NCBI GenBank assembly: GCA_977017575.1
Contig: CDRNVI010000149.1
Location: forward strand, 186,001 to 250,000
Source of the DNA: Paramoeba atlantica
Lineage: Eukaryota > Discosea
Direction of reading: 5' to 3'
Length of the DNA: 64,000 nucleotides
How positions within the stretch are numbered: the stretch's first letter is position 1; every line of letters starts with the position of its first letter. The position numbers and the translations under genes were made by a program. The notes beneath the pieces were generated by a model that saw only the letters and a list, made by a program, of their open reading frames with translations, ran no database searches and had not been told where the DNA came from. This document shows positions 13,717 to 27,952 of the stretch, in pieces.

Positions 13717-14630
13717 CAAATTGAATAGAAGACAACCGAACAGGGTTCGTAACAAGAAAGGCCACCAATTGGAAGAAAATGGCAATGGTACAGATTTGTT
13801 TTGGTATTATCGATTTCACATGGAATTGAAACACCATTCTTTTCCACCACTGCAATTCCAGGGTTTAAAACATTCTCACAAAGCCATTTGCTCACTTCAT
13901 CATCTTCTTTGAAATTCCCACCACAGATCCAAGGCATCAATGTTGGTGAACTTCCAACTCCAACAAAGTTCACAAATTGCAAATATGTATTTGTCATACC
14001 CATCTGAAAAATAGATTTTCAATTAAATCTTGTTTTGTTTCTTTTCCTCTATGCTCCCCCTCAAAAAAAAAGAAAATAATTTTTCTACTTACTTGTTTAC
14101 TCTCCGGGGCACCATCAGTGAACATATTCACTAAAATTTGATATTTGCCTTCTTAAAAAAGGTGAGAGATTGTTGAACTTTCGAACATTGGAGCATTGCT
14201 TTCAGTCTTTTCTCAACAACTTCTTCCAACTTTCGATAACCACCTTTAACCCCATACTCAGAAGGGAGTTCATGAAACCTATATGTTTATCTTTTGAGCA
14301 AATTGTTTTCATTGAGGAGGAGAAAAGAAGCTTATTACAAAAAAAAAAAAATTCTTACTTTGCTTCAAGCTCCAATGCGGACAACATTTTCTCCCCAAAA
14401 TCCATCGCAGGCTTTGGAGCAGGAAGTTTTGGAAATGGAATTTCAAACTCTGGTGTTTTCAACTGAATTAGTTAGCTCCCCAGACAAAGGATCTAAGCCT
14501 CACTGAAATATTGATCGCATAATTTGGATTTTTTGGTAACCCATGTCATTCATCATCATGTTCACAAACTGTGCTTGTTTCAAATTGTCAGATTTCTCGA
14601 GGTTTTGAAAGTCTATTTATTAAATTTTGA
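13717..14630 (-). pseudogene. Unknown gene, upstream exons (probably the same gene as 11746-13417)
   Basis: Not recognised. At least three coding segments with good splice sites are visible on the minus strand. An exon ending ALELEAK is followed by an intron at 14358-14279 (GTAAGAAT...ACATATAG), then FHELPSEYGVKGGYRKLEE..., a one-base frame break near 14150 at an A-run, then VNMFTDGAPESKQ. A second intron, 14092-14004 (GTAAGTAG...TTTTTCAG), leads into MGMTNTYLQFVNFVG and on to a Cys-containing end around HCHFLPIGGLSCYEPC, stopping at TGA 13716. Both introns are 80-90 nt with T-rich 3' ends. A further upstream exon around NLKQAQFVNMMMNDMG (about 14600-14540) is likely. No domain assignment is possible by eye. 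Confidence 0.45.
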
Positions 14631-14736
14631 AGAAATCAGAATCCTTCAAAAACACACACAAAAAAAAAAAATTAACCTTTTTGAACAGCTTTCTTCACAA
14701 CTTGCTTCCCAACGGGCAGACAAATGACTTCTTCAA

Positions 14737-15938
14737 TCAGTCTTTTTTGAAACCTTGGATTACAAAATCCATCACCTCACTATATGTGGTTCGAGCAAGG
14801 GGGCGCATTTCTTCAAGCTTTTGATAAGTCACTTGGGTTTCCAATGTATCATCATCCAACCAACATTTCAACTTCTTTTTCAACTTGTGTGGCAGAGTAA
14901 CAAGTTGAGAGTGTACAGAGTTTTCGATTTTTCGATTGAAAGACATTTGCAAGAAAAGGAACCTGTCACATGGAACCTGTCACATTTAGAAAAAAAAAAA
15001 GAAAAAAAAAAAGAAAAAAAGAAGAAAATAAACCTTCTCATTTTCTTTCAGACCATCAACTTCACCATAAAGAGTTTGACAATCACCATGTCGGGTGATT
15101 CAGCTACAAAGGTCATTTTTAAAGAACATCGAGGGTCTGCTCTGGTTGCAAGAGAAAAGACTGTGCTTCCCTTGTTTTGCCAACCCTTCCGTCGCCCGGA
15201 CACTCCCAAAATAGGAATCAGCAACAACAAGAGCTCCTTCAGGAAGTTGATTCGACATACAAAGAAGGGTTTCATGCATTGGTTCGGACACCCCATCTCA
15301 ATGATACTGAGAGAAAGCAACAAAATAGCCAGAAAAATCAACAAGAGACCAATTTTTAATGCCATGTGGATGAGGCTTCCTCATTATGAACACATGATGA
15401 GGATTCTTTCTTCCTTTGTGAGGAACAAGGGTTTCATCCACAACACCTGTATTTGCTGGGATCCAGATCGCACCCATAATTTTAGTGACAAAAGAACCAC
15501 CCTCACTCTCAAATGTTTCTTCTGGTTGTTTATCTCTGCCAACCTTTTCTTCTCTGTTCCCAATTTTCAATAAATAAAAACTGGAATCAAAAGAAAACAA
15601 AATGACCTGACTCGGTTGATGATGTTCGGAAGTTTTTGGAGATAATCAGGGGGGAGGGCTGTCTTGATCACACCTTCCACCATTTTGTATTTTTCTTGAA
15701 GGTCAATGTGCAGACAACCAGGCTTAATTGTTGGTGTGTGGAGCTCTTTCTTCTGTGATGTGATCTTGAGCTGAATTTGTTCTTGTTCTGTTTCTTCTTC
15801 TTTCTCCTTTCTTGTTTTTTCTCTCCTTTCTTTTGCTTTTGGGTCATTTTTTCTTTTCTCTCTTTCTTCTTCCACCCCCTCTTTTGTACATGAGACAATT
15901 GTGTGCCCAGATTTTAAACAAAAAGTGCAAACCATTCC
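14737..15938 (-). pseudogene. piggyBac-like (DDE_Tnp_1_7) transposase with N-terminal CCHC zinc knuckle, interrupted
   Basis: piggyBac transposases cut and paste DNA using three Asp residues in an RNase H-like fold. An exon starts at 15938 after TTTGTTTCAG, with ATG 15935 and a CX2CX4HX4C knuckle (CTFCLKSGHTIVSC), then a highly charged Lys/Glu stretch. A 53-nt intron (15606-15554) leads to the catalytic domain: VVDETLVPHKGR carries the first Asp, followed by the KPHPHGIKNW block. The second Asp is in VVADSYFGSV. After a 71-nt intron (15033-14963), NRKLCTLSTC matches the conserved C-terminal strand, and MRPLARTTYSEVMDFV resembles the RP...Y...M.GVD block but lacks its third Asp. Two in-frame TGAs (15300-15298 and 15102-15100) and frame breaks near 14852 and 14740 disable it under the standard code. 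The introns make it gene-like rather than a bare transposon ORF. I see no terminal repeats. Confidence 0.7.
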
Positions 15939-16016
15939 CTGAAACAAAAAAAAAAACCAAAAAAAAAACAAAAAAAAAACAAAAAAAAATCGTGGGGCAC
16001 TAGTTTTTTGGGATCA

Positions 16017-16045
16017 AAAAGATGTTTTTTCAAAAAACATCTTTT
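16017..16045. repeat. Perfect 14-bp inverted repeat with 1-nt loop
   Basis: The arm AAAAGATGTTTTTT at 16017-16030 is exactly complementary to 16032-16045. It lies upstream of the piggyBac-like gene and could be a remnant of an element end, but no partner was found downstream. Confidence 0.8.
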
Positions 16046-16169
16046 GGATGTCAAAAGAAATGTTTTCTGGACATTTTTTCTTGACGTCCAGCTGGAGAAA
16101 AAAGTGTTGATTGTGGTTTGAAACAAGAATTATCTCAAAAAAAACTTTAAAAAAGAATTTGAAAATTGT

Positions 16170-16244
16170 TTGGAGTTATCTGGAATTATCTGGAATAAAA
16201 TGGAATTATATGGAATGATCTGGAATTATCTGGAATTCCATGGA
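16170..16244. repeat. Short tandem repeat, ATCTGGAATT-type units
   Basis: About seven degenerate copies of a 10-11 bp unit (variants of TATCTGGAATT) occur head to tail, ending at TGGAATTCCATGG. Confidence 0.8.
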
Positions 16245-16445
16245 AAAAACATAATCTTTTCAGATATTTGTGAGTTTGTATTGCTTTTTTGTATCTTATG
16301 AACATGTCCACTTTGGTACAGACTAAAGAAGGCATGTCAGAAATATGTTGAATGGACAACTGAAGAGCAGTCCTCAGAAGTCTCACGAAAAAGCAAGAAA
16401 CTTCCTGATGACATCATCAATGGTGTTCTTTATTTAGATTCACAG

Positions 16446-16514
16446 AAGGTCAACTTGGAGGAGACCAAGGGTCAACTTGAAGGAGATTGGGAATTGACTT
16501 GGAGGAGATCAAGA
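16446..16514. repeat. Three tandem ~23-bp repeats
   Basis: Three copies of a unit like GTCAACTTGGAGGAGACCAA occur, the second and third with substitutions. No long open frame uses them. Confidence 0.75.
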
Positions 16515-16621
16515 GTTGGATCAAACAAATAGAGCAGAGAGCCAAGTGTCTTCAGAGTAGCACACATTGCTTGTGTGCACTTACCTGCCAGGGTTCTCTC
16601 CATCTCAGAATTTTTGCCTGC

Positions 16622-17044
16622 CCTAATTTCTCTCTTTCTTTTTTGTTCTCCTCTCTCTCTTCTTTTTCTCTTTTTTCTCTTTTTCTCTTTTTCTTTTTTT
16701 CTTTTTTTCTTTTTCTCTTTTTCTCTCTTTTTCTCTCTTTTTCTCTCTTTTTCTCTCTTTTTCTCTTTCTCTTTTCCTCTTTTTTCTTTTCTTTTCTTTT
16801 TTTCCTTTTTCTTTTTTTCCTTTTTCTTTTTCTCTTTTTCTTTTCTTTTCTTATTTTTCTTTCTTATTTTTCTTTTCTCTTCTCTCTCTCACTTTTCCAA
16901 TAATTTTCTCTCTCTCTCTCTTCTTTTATTCTTCCCTCTCTCATTTTCATTTTTTCATTTTTTCATTTTTTTTTATATTTTCTCTTTTCTTTCTATTCTT
17001 CTTTTTTTTGTTTCTCCTCTTTCTCTCTTTTATTTCTCTTTCTA
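16622..17044. repeat. C/T-rich tract
   Basis: TTTTTCTC and TCTC repeats run through this stretch and it has no gene. The Phe/Ser/Leu-rich open frames are artefacts of composition. Confidence 0.85.
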
Positions 17045-19093
17045 AAAAGGTGGGGGTAAGTGGGTGGGTGGGTAAGTATAAAAATTCAAAAATATAAAAA
17101 AACCTTTTCTTTTGATAACTAAAGATACAAACAAAAAAAACAAACCAAAAAAATAACACTTTTATTAATTTTTCAATTCTTTCAATTTTATTTCATTTTC
17201 TCTTTCTCCTTCTCTTTCTTAATTTTTGTATACACCACACACTTAAAATTAATAATAAAAACATTATATTTTTAATATTGTTCTCCATTCTCTTTTTATT
17301 TTTTCAGTCAAACACATTCTCTTTTTTTCTTTTTTAAGATGGAGAATTAACATTAAAAAAAAGCAACCCCCCCTCTCTTTGACCCCCTTCCTCCCCCTCT
17401 CTTAACTTTCAAAAAATCTGTGCAGGAAAGAGAGGGAGGAAGTTAGTAATACTTTTTTTATAATCTTCCCAACAACACATTTTGTGTTAATAAATGAAAT
17501 GTATACCTCTTGCTTGAAAGGAAAAAGAGAAAGAAGGTGAAAGAAGAAAGGAATTTAAAAGCAAACCTTACACTACATCACCATCACATCCTTTTTTAAA
17601 AATAAAGATTGTGATTTAAAAATACACTCTTTCTTTGGTATCATCATACAATAAGCACACTTTAACCAACACAACATTATTTTCATAATATTAATTTTTT
17701 TTTGATTTTTTAATTTTTACTTTTTATTCTTTTCTTTTTTGTTTTTATCTTGAAACTACATAACTCTACTTTTCCTTTTTGAATTGAAGTGGATGAGTGT
17801 GGAGGAAATTATATCTTTCCTCCACATAATTGGGATGGTACACACACTCTTTTTGCTTATTTTCTATGTTATTTCTATTCCATTAGTTTTCAGCTTTGTT
17901 TTGAGAAATAGATTAGAAAAATGAAAAGAAAAGAGGAAATTAGAGAGAGTGTGATATAATGATGTGTAGTTGTGTGAAAAGAATAATAGATTTTTTTTTC
18001 AAAAAATGAAATAAAAAATAAAAGAAAAAGATGACATATTAAGAAAAAGAATGTTAAAAATTTCTTTTCCTTTGACAATCTCTTTTTTTAAACAAGAGAA
18101 ATAAGGAAAAGAGAGAAAAAGAGGAAAAAGAGAAAGAAAAAAAGAGAAAAAAAGGGAAAAGAGAGAAACAAGAGAAAAAGAAAGAAAAAGAGAAAAAAAA
18201 ACTGTTTGAGAAAAAAAAGAAAAAGAAAAAAAGCTATTGTTTCATGAAAAAGAAAGAAAGAAAAGAAGAGGAAAAGAAAAGAAAAAAAAAAAGACCAGAG
18301 AAAAAAAAGGCTGAAAAAAAAGTGAAAAAAAAAGTTTCTAAGAAAAAAAGTTTTCTCAGAAAAAAAAGTTTTCAGAAAAGTTTTTTTGGGGAAGAAAAAA
18401 ATTGAAGGGGTGGGAGTGAGATTTTGTTTTGGAGAAGAGGAAAGAAAGTAAAAATTGGGGAAGTAGGGCAACAATCCTTACTATTTCTGATTTTTTTAAC
18501 GTTTGGATTGAAAAAAGGCCAAATGTAAAAAACAAATTAAGAAGAAAGGAGTTAAAATTTTTTTTTAAAAATTTTTAATAATTTTCTTCATAAAAGAGTT
18601 TCTTTGGCATTTTTACTGATACATTTTCAATTCAATTTGAAAAATGTTTGAATTTAAAATGTTTTATTAGAAGATTCTCTTCAAATAACAAAATACTTTT
18701 GATTCCATCAAAAAGATTTCGTTTTATGGAAGGTGATTTTCTTGTTGATTAAAAGACAGAAAAAACAACCAACTCCATTTTCTGAATAAGAAATAACACT
18801 TTTTTATTCTTTATTGAATAAAAGAAGAGTTGTTTCTTTCAGTTTATTTCTCTCTCTTTTGAAAACTTTAAACACAAATTGTTTGAAATTATTTCATGAA
18901 GAGGTTAAATGAGAAATTGCAAAGAGGATTTCTTTGTTGGAAAATTGAATTCTAACGAAAAACAAAAACTTATTTTTTGATAACAAAAAATTGATGAAAT
19001 ACTTTGAATTCTTTTCGAAGCTACTTTTTCTTTTTTTTCAATTTCTTTTGAAAAAAGAGAAAAATAGTCTTTTTTTTTGGAAAAAAAAATAGT
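17045..19093. other. A/T-rich spacer upstream of the rDNA unit
   Basis: No gene or RNA is recognisable. 18090-18470 is an A/G-rich run (AAAGAGAAAAAG units). The final ~600 nt are A/T-rich, full of TTGAAAA and AAAGAG words, and would hold the Pol I promoter and 5' external transcribed spacer, but no defined element can be pointed to. The upstream sequence is not 28S or intergenic-spacer repeat. Confidence 0.6.
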
Positions 19094-20371
19094 TATCTGG
19101 TTGATCCTGCCAGTAGTCATATGCTTGTCTTAAAGACTAAGCCATGCATGTCTAAGTATAAACACTTGTACTGTGAAACTGCGAATGGCTCATTAAATCA
19201 GTTATAATTTATTTGATGGTCCTTTTTTTTACTACTTGGATAACCGTGGTAAATCTAGAGCTAATACATGCATAAAATCCTAACTCCTTTGAGAGAAGGG
19301 ATGTATTTATTAGATACAAAAACCAATGCAGTTCTTCGGGACTGGTTAACATATGGTGAATCATGATAACTTTACGAATCGTATGGTCTTTTGTGCCGAC
19401 GATAGTTCATTCAAATTTCTGCCCTATCAACTTTCGATGGTAGTATAGAGGACTACCATGGTGGTAACGGGTAACGGAGAATCAGGGTTTGATTCCGGAG
19501 AAGGAGCCTGAGAAACGGCTACTACTTCCAAGGAAGGCAGCAGGCGCGCAAATTACCCAATCCCGACACGGGGAGGTAGTGACAAAAAATAACAATACCG
19601 GTTCATTATTTGATCTGGTAATTGGAATGAGTACAATCTAAACCCCTTAACGAGTAACAATTGGAGGGCAAGTCTGGTGCCAGCAGCCGCGGTAATTCCA
19701 GCTCCAATAGCATATATTAAAGTTGTTGCAGTTAAAAAGCTCGTAGTTGGATTTAAGAGTTTTATAATTTAATCCATATGGTTTTTCATGTGTGTTTTAT
19801 TAAATTATATTCTCTAAATATTTTATTAGATATTCATTATTGCACTTAATTGGGTGATAATTTGATTTTCTTTCGGGAGAATCAGTGTTTATTGGACCTT
19901 TATTAGTAAGATTGTGGATATGAATTCTCTTTGGAGTTTGTGTTCTGCTTATTAATAAAACTGATAAATAGAATTCTAATTCATTTACTTTGAGTAAATT
20001 AGAGTGTTCAAAGCAAGCAAATTTGTAAATTGCAATGAATACTATTAGCATGGGATAATGGAACAAGACATTGGGTCTATTTTATTGGTTTTTTAGAACT
20101 AATGTAATGATTAAAAGGGATAGTTGGGGGCATTAGTATTTAATTGTCAGAGGTGAAATTCTTGGATTTATGAAAGACTAACTTCTGCGAAAGCATTTGT
20201 CAAAGATGTTTTCATTAATCAAGAACGAAAGTTAGGGGATCGAAGACGATCAGATACCGTCGTAGTCTTAACCATAAACGATGCCGACCAGGGGTTGGAA
20301 GACGTTTTATTTTGAATAAAGATGACTCCTCCAGTACCTTTTTACGAGAAATCAGTAAGTTTTTGGGTTCT

Positions 20372-20440
<69 letters not shown>

Positions 20441-21000
20441 GCGGCTTAATTTGACTCAACACGGGAAAACTTACCAGGTCCAGACACAGTTAGGATTGAC
20501 AGATTGAGAGCTCTTTCTTGATTCTGTGGGTGGTGGTGCATGGCCGTTCTTAGTTGGTGGAGTGATTTGTCTGGTTAATTCCGATAACGAACGAGACCTC
20601 AGCCTACTAATTAGTTGTATTAATAATAACATTTATGAGGGTTTTTAGTTAAATGGATTTTGTTAACGCTTAATTTGTTTGCTAAGAAAACTCGTTTTTA
20701 TTGATATTAAAAAGGATTTATTCCTTTAAACTTCTTAGAGGGACACTTGGTGTTTAACCAAGGGAAGTTTGAGGCAATAACAGGTCTGTGATGCCCTTTA
20801 GATGTTCTGGGCTGCACGCGCGCTACACTGATACAATCAACAAGTACAAAAGGCCTTGGCTGAAAAGTCACGCTGATCTTTTACGAGGTTAGCATTTTGG
20901 GTAAACTTTTGAAATTGTATCGTGCTGGGGATCGATACTTGCAATTATTTATCGTGAACGAGGAATTCCTAGTAAGCACAAGTCAACAGCTTGTGCTGAT

Positions 21001-21035
<35 letters not shown>

Positions 21036-21195
21036 GCTACTGATGGTTGGTCCGGTGAAATCTTAGGATTAGAGACAGTTACTTATTGATTTCGGTTAAT
21101 AAGTTTGTTTTTGAGAATTTGAGTAAACCTTGCCAACTAAAAGAAGCAAAAGTCGTAACAAGGTATCCGTAGGTGAACCTGCGGATGGATCATTA
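19094..21195 (+). rRNA. 18S (SSU) rRNA
   Basis: It opens with TATCTGGTTGATCCTGCC and closes with GTAGGTGAACCTGCGG...GGATCATTA. Universal blocks are in order: GTGCCAGCAGCCGCGG near 19677, GAGGTGAAATTCTTGG near 20151, the ACTCAAAGGAATTGACGG region (here starting AACTTAAAGG) near 20397, and TGTACACACCGCCCGTCG near 21018. Length is about 2.1 kb, longer than the usual ~1.8 kb of fungi, because variable helices carry extra A/T-rich sequence (notably 19750-20040 and 20620-20740). I see no group I intron. The conserved text matches opisthokonts, and the GAAGGGCACCACCAGGAG form is typical of fungi. Ends are placed by homology. Confidence 0.97.
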
Positions 21196-21408
21196 ATATT
21201 ATTACTTTATTAATCTTCTTTTCTTTTCAAAAACTCCTTTTGAAAAAGTGAAAATGTGTTTAACTTTTTAAAATGTATTTTAACATATTTTTATTGTTAT
21301 TTAAACTTTTTTTTTGATATTTTAATTGTATCAAAAAAATGTTCAAAATTTCATTCATTTGATAAAAATTAAAATGAAAATAAAACAAAACAACAAAAAT
21401 AAAAAAAC
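21196..21408 (+). other. Internal transcribed spacer 1
   Basis: A/T-rich spacer of about 213 nt between the 18S 3' end and the 5.8S 5' end, rich in A- and T-runs and removed from the precursor. Confidence 0.9.
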
Positions 21409-21567
21409 AACTTTTAACAATGGATATCTTGGTTCTCGTAACGATGAAGAACGCAGCAAAATGCGATACGTAATGTGAATTGCAGAACTCAGTGAATCAT
21501 CGAATCTTTGAACGCATATTGCACTTTTAGGTTTTATCCTAAAAGTATATTTATTTGAGTGTCATTT
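21409..21567 (+). rRNA. 5.8S rRNA
   Basis: It begins AACTTTTAACAATGGAT and contains GATGAAGAACGCAGC and TGAATCATCGAATCTTTGA, ending in the TTTGAGTGTCATTT block. Length is ~159 nt. Several positions that are conserved in most fungi are changed (for example ATATCTTGG for ATCTCTTGG), consistent with a diverged lineage. Confidence 0.96.
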
Positions 21568-21883
21568 TATTCTTTATCTTTTTTAAAATTTATTTTTTTA
21601 CAAAAAAGAGATTTTATTGAGAAACTATTTTCTATTTTCTATTTATTGAAAATGAAATACTTTCTTAAAAATAATACTAAATCTTGAAAAAGTAAAAAGA
21701 TACTAAAAAAAAGAAAAAAATTAATCGAATTTTAAATTCAATTCTATTTTTTTTTGAAAAAATAGTAAAAAATAATAAATATCTTTATTTATTATTTTTC
21801 TTTTTTTCAAAATTGAAATAAAATGTATTTTCAAATTCAATTTTTTATTCTCCTTTTTTAGTTTATTCTTTCTTTTTTTGATT
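21568..21883 (+). other. Internal transcribed spacer 2
   Basis: Very A/T-rich ~316-nt spacer between 5.8S and 28S. Several complementary A- and T-rich arms could fold, but no fine structure is claimed. Confidence 0.88.
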
Positions 21884-25923
<4,040 letters not shown>

Positions 25924-26165
25924 TTTTTAATCAAAAAATAATAACTATTTTTTATTATTTTTTTCTTTTTACTTATTTTTAACTTGAGGTAACAGATATA
26001 TTTACTTCCCCTCTCCCTCCCTCTTCTTCCCCTCTCATTTTTTTCGATCAATCAATTTTACTTGAGGGTTGACTATATCCGACTATCTTTATTTGTTGTT
26101 TTTCTATATTTATATTCTCTCCCGTTTTTCTTTTTTGGTTATTTTTTCACCTTTTTTGATAAGAT

Positions 26166-26236
26166 GCGCTGCTAGTCTAGTGGCAGGATGTCCGCCTTCC
26201 AAGCGGACGGGCCGGGTTCGATTCCCGGGTGGCGCA
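26166..26236 (+). tRNA. tRNA-Gly (anticodon TCC)
   Basis: A 71-nt cloverleaf with acceptor GCGCTGC/GTGGCGC (G-U pairs allowed), anticodon stem TCCGC/GCGGA and loop CTTCCAA giving TCC, T arm GGTTCGATTCC and discriminator A. A T-run follows immediately. It lies about 240 nt downstream of the 28S 3' end. Confidence 0.95.
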
Positions 26237-26621
26237 ATTTTTTTTTCAGAATCCCTTCAAGGTCACCTGGCTCACAGCCACCCCTTTTTAATTGAACAAA
26301 CTCTTGATCTCAGGTATGATTGTTTGTTTTCAAAATGGAGATTCACAAATTGTATCAAGATCATTTTTTTTTCTTCTTTCTCTTCTCTCCTTCTTTTTCT
26401 CTTGCAGGGGTTCAAGAGCATAATCTTCATATCTTGTTTGAAAAAGCTTGGAAAAACTCATATTTTTAACACCCTTTTTAATCAGTGTCTCTTTTTTATT
26501 GATATTTTTTTTGGGGAGAAAAACACAGCCATTCTTAGATACCACCCCCAAAACACAGGGGCCAGAACCTAATTCCCAGAAGTATTTTCTTTTCATTTTT
26601 TTCTTTTTTTGAAAACATGCT

Positions 26622-26692
26622 GCCATAGAGCTTAGTTGGCAGAGTGCAGGATTGTGGCTCCTGAGACCTGGGTTCGATTCCCGGTGGTGGCA
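26622..26692 (+). tRNA. tRNA-His (anticodon GTG), slightly degenerate
   Basis: The anticodon stem CAGGA/TCCTG encloses loop TTGTGGC (anticodon GTG, 26654-26656). The T arm is good (B-box GGTTCGATTCC), the discriminator is A as in eukaryotic tRNA-His, and a T-rich stretch follows. The acceptor has one A-G mismatch and only one base separates it from the D stem. The D loop reads GCAGAGTGC where GCGGAGCGC-like text is common, consistent with CpG transitions. It may be functional or a young pseudogene. Confidence 0.65.
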
Positions 26693-26699
26693 TTTGTTT

Positions 26700-27058
26700 T
26701 TCATTTTTTTTTTTCCTCTTTTTTCTTTTTTCTTTTTTCTTTTTTTTTTTTTTCCCTTTTTTTTTTTTTCCCTTTTTTTTTTTCCCTTTTTTTTTTTTTC
26801 CCTTTTTTTTTTTTCCCTTTTTTTTTTTCCCTTTTTTTTTTTCCCCTTTTTTTCTTTTTCCTTTCCTTTTTCCTTTTTCCTTTTTCCTTTTTCCTTTTTC
26901 CTTTTCCCTTTCCCTTTCCCTTTCCCTTTCCCTTTCCCTTTCCCTTTTCTTTCCTTTCTTTTTCTCTAATCTTTCTTTTCTTCTTTCTTTTTCCCCCTCT
27001 CTTATTTCTTTTTTTTTTCCTTCTTCTTTGTTGCATATTCTTTTTTTTTCTTTTTGTC
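26700..27058. repeat. T/C-rich tract after tRNA-His
   Basis: TTTTTTTTTCCC units at 26720-26860 grade into (TTTCCC)n at 26890-26950 and then TTTC-rich text. The 26654-27154 open frame is compositional. Confidence 0.85.
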
Positions 27059-27327
27059 AGTTTTTTGAGATTCTCAATTGATAAAGTTTTGTCCAATCAC
27101 AACCAGTATTTGTCAATTATTCAAGACAAGTTGTATTCTCTTGCTGTGCCTTGATCTTCTCTTTCAAATTGGATTTGATTTGTTTTTGTTTTTTATGTTT
27201 TCTTATTTTTTAAAGTTGATAAAGTTTTTTTGATTTTTTTGATTTATCTTTTCTTTCAGCTCTTCTTTCAATTGTGAACTGATCAAGTCCCAGTGGCCAC
27301 TAAAAAAAAATCTTTTTTTTAAAACAA

Positions 27328-27385
27328 GTGGTTCTATAGCTGGCAGAGCACCACCTTAGTAAGGTGGAGAATCTGAAAGTCAAAC
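27328..27385 (+). pseudogene. Decayed tRNA-like sequence (Thr-type anticodon AGT)
   Basis: A D-arm-like TATAGCTGGCAGAGCA is followed by a perfect 5-bp anticodon stem CCACC/GGTGG with loop TTAGTAA (AGT). The T arm and acceptor pairing are lost (AGAATCTGAAAGTCAAAC). It is probably a dead tRNA gene or a SINE head. Confidence 0.45.
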
Positions 27386-27879
27386 TTGCTCCTCTTTATA
27401 CTGCAATTTGGAAAAGGGACTTTGAAGTGCTCTGGTGGGAAAACACAAAAACTTTTGGTTGGGGAATCAAACAATATGAAGATGACACTGCTGTTGATAG
27501 GAAGGGGCCAACTTTTTTGTCAAACTTCCAAAGTTCCAAACTTTTCTATTGTAGAGCATTGCATGGGTTGGTTGTGCTCAGGGATGGCATTTTGTAATGG
27601 TTTCCCCTTGCTAAGTCAGTATCTTGTTGCTGGATCTTGAAAAATTACAGCTCCATTCCTCTACTAAAGATTATGGCTCAAAAGGTGGTTTACAGTCCTG
27701 TCATCATCAGGCAAAACCACTTCAGGAATTGTTCAAGCAATTTGAGAATGTTGAGGAGCATTTTATTTCAAGAGCCTGTGTTTAAAAGCACATAAGTTAT
27801 CATAGAAACCAGTGATGATATGATGGCTTTTCTGAGTTTGATGACTTCACAAAAAAACAGAGTTTGAACATGGACATTG

Positions 27880-27952
27880 GCTTCCGTGGCTCAGTCAGTA
27901 GAGCGTCAGTCTCATAATCTGAAGGTTGTGAGTTCAATCCTCACCAGGAGCA
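27880..27952 (+). tRNA. tRNA-Met, elongator type (anticodon CAT)
   Basis: A 73-nt cloverleaf with anticodon loop CTCATAA (CAT), D arm TGGCTCAGTCAGTAGAGC, T arm GAGTTCAATCCTC and discriminator A, followed by a T-run. The acceptor has one C-A mismatch and the anticodon stem one T-T mismatch. The text is close to eukaryotic elongator Met tRNAs. No intron. Confidence 0.75.

Noticed and set aside
25924..26165. Start of a second rDNA unit or intergenic spacer repeat after 28S
   Set aside because: The sequence goes into a short T-rich spacer and then tRNA-Gly. No 18S-like or repeated spacer text follows.
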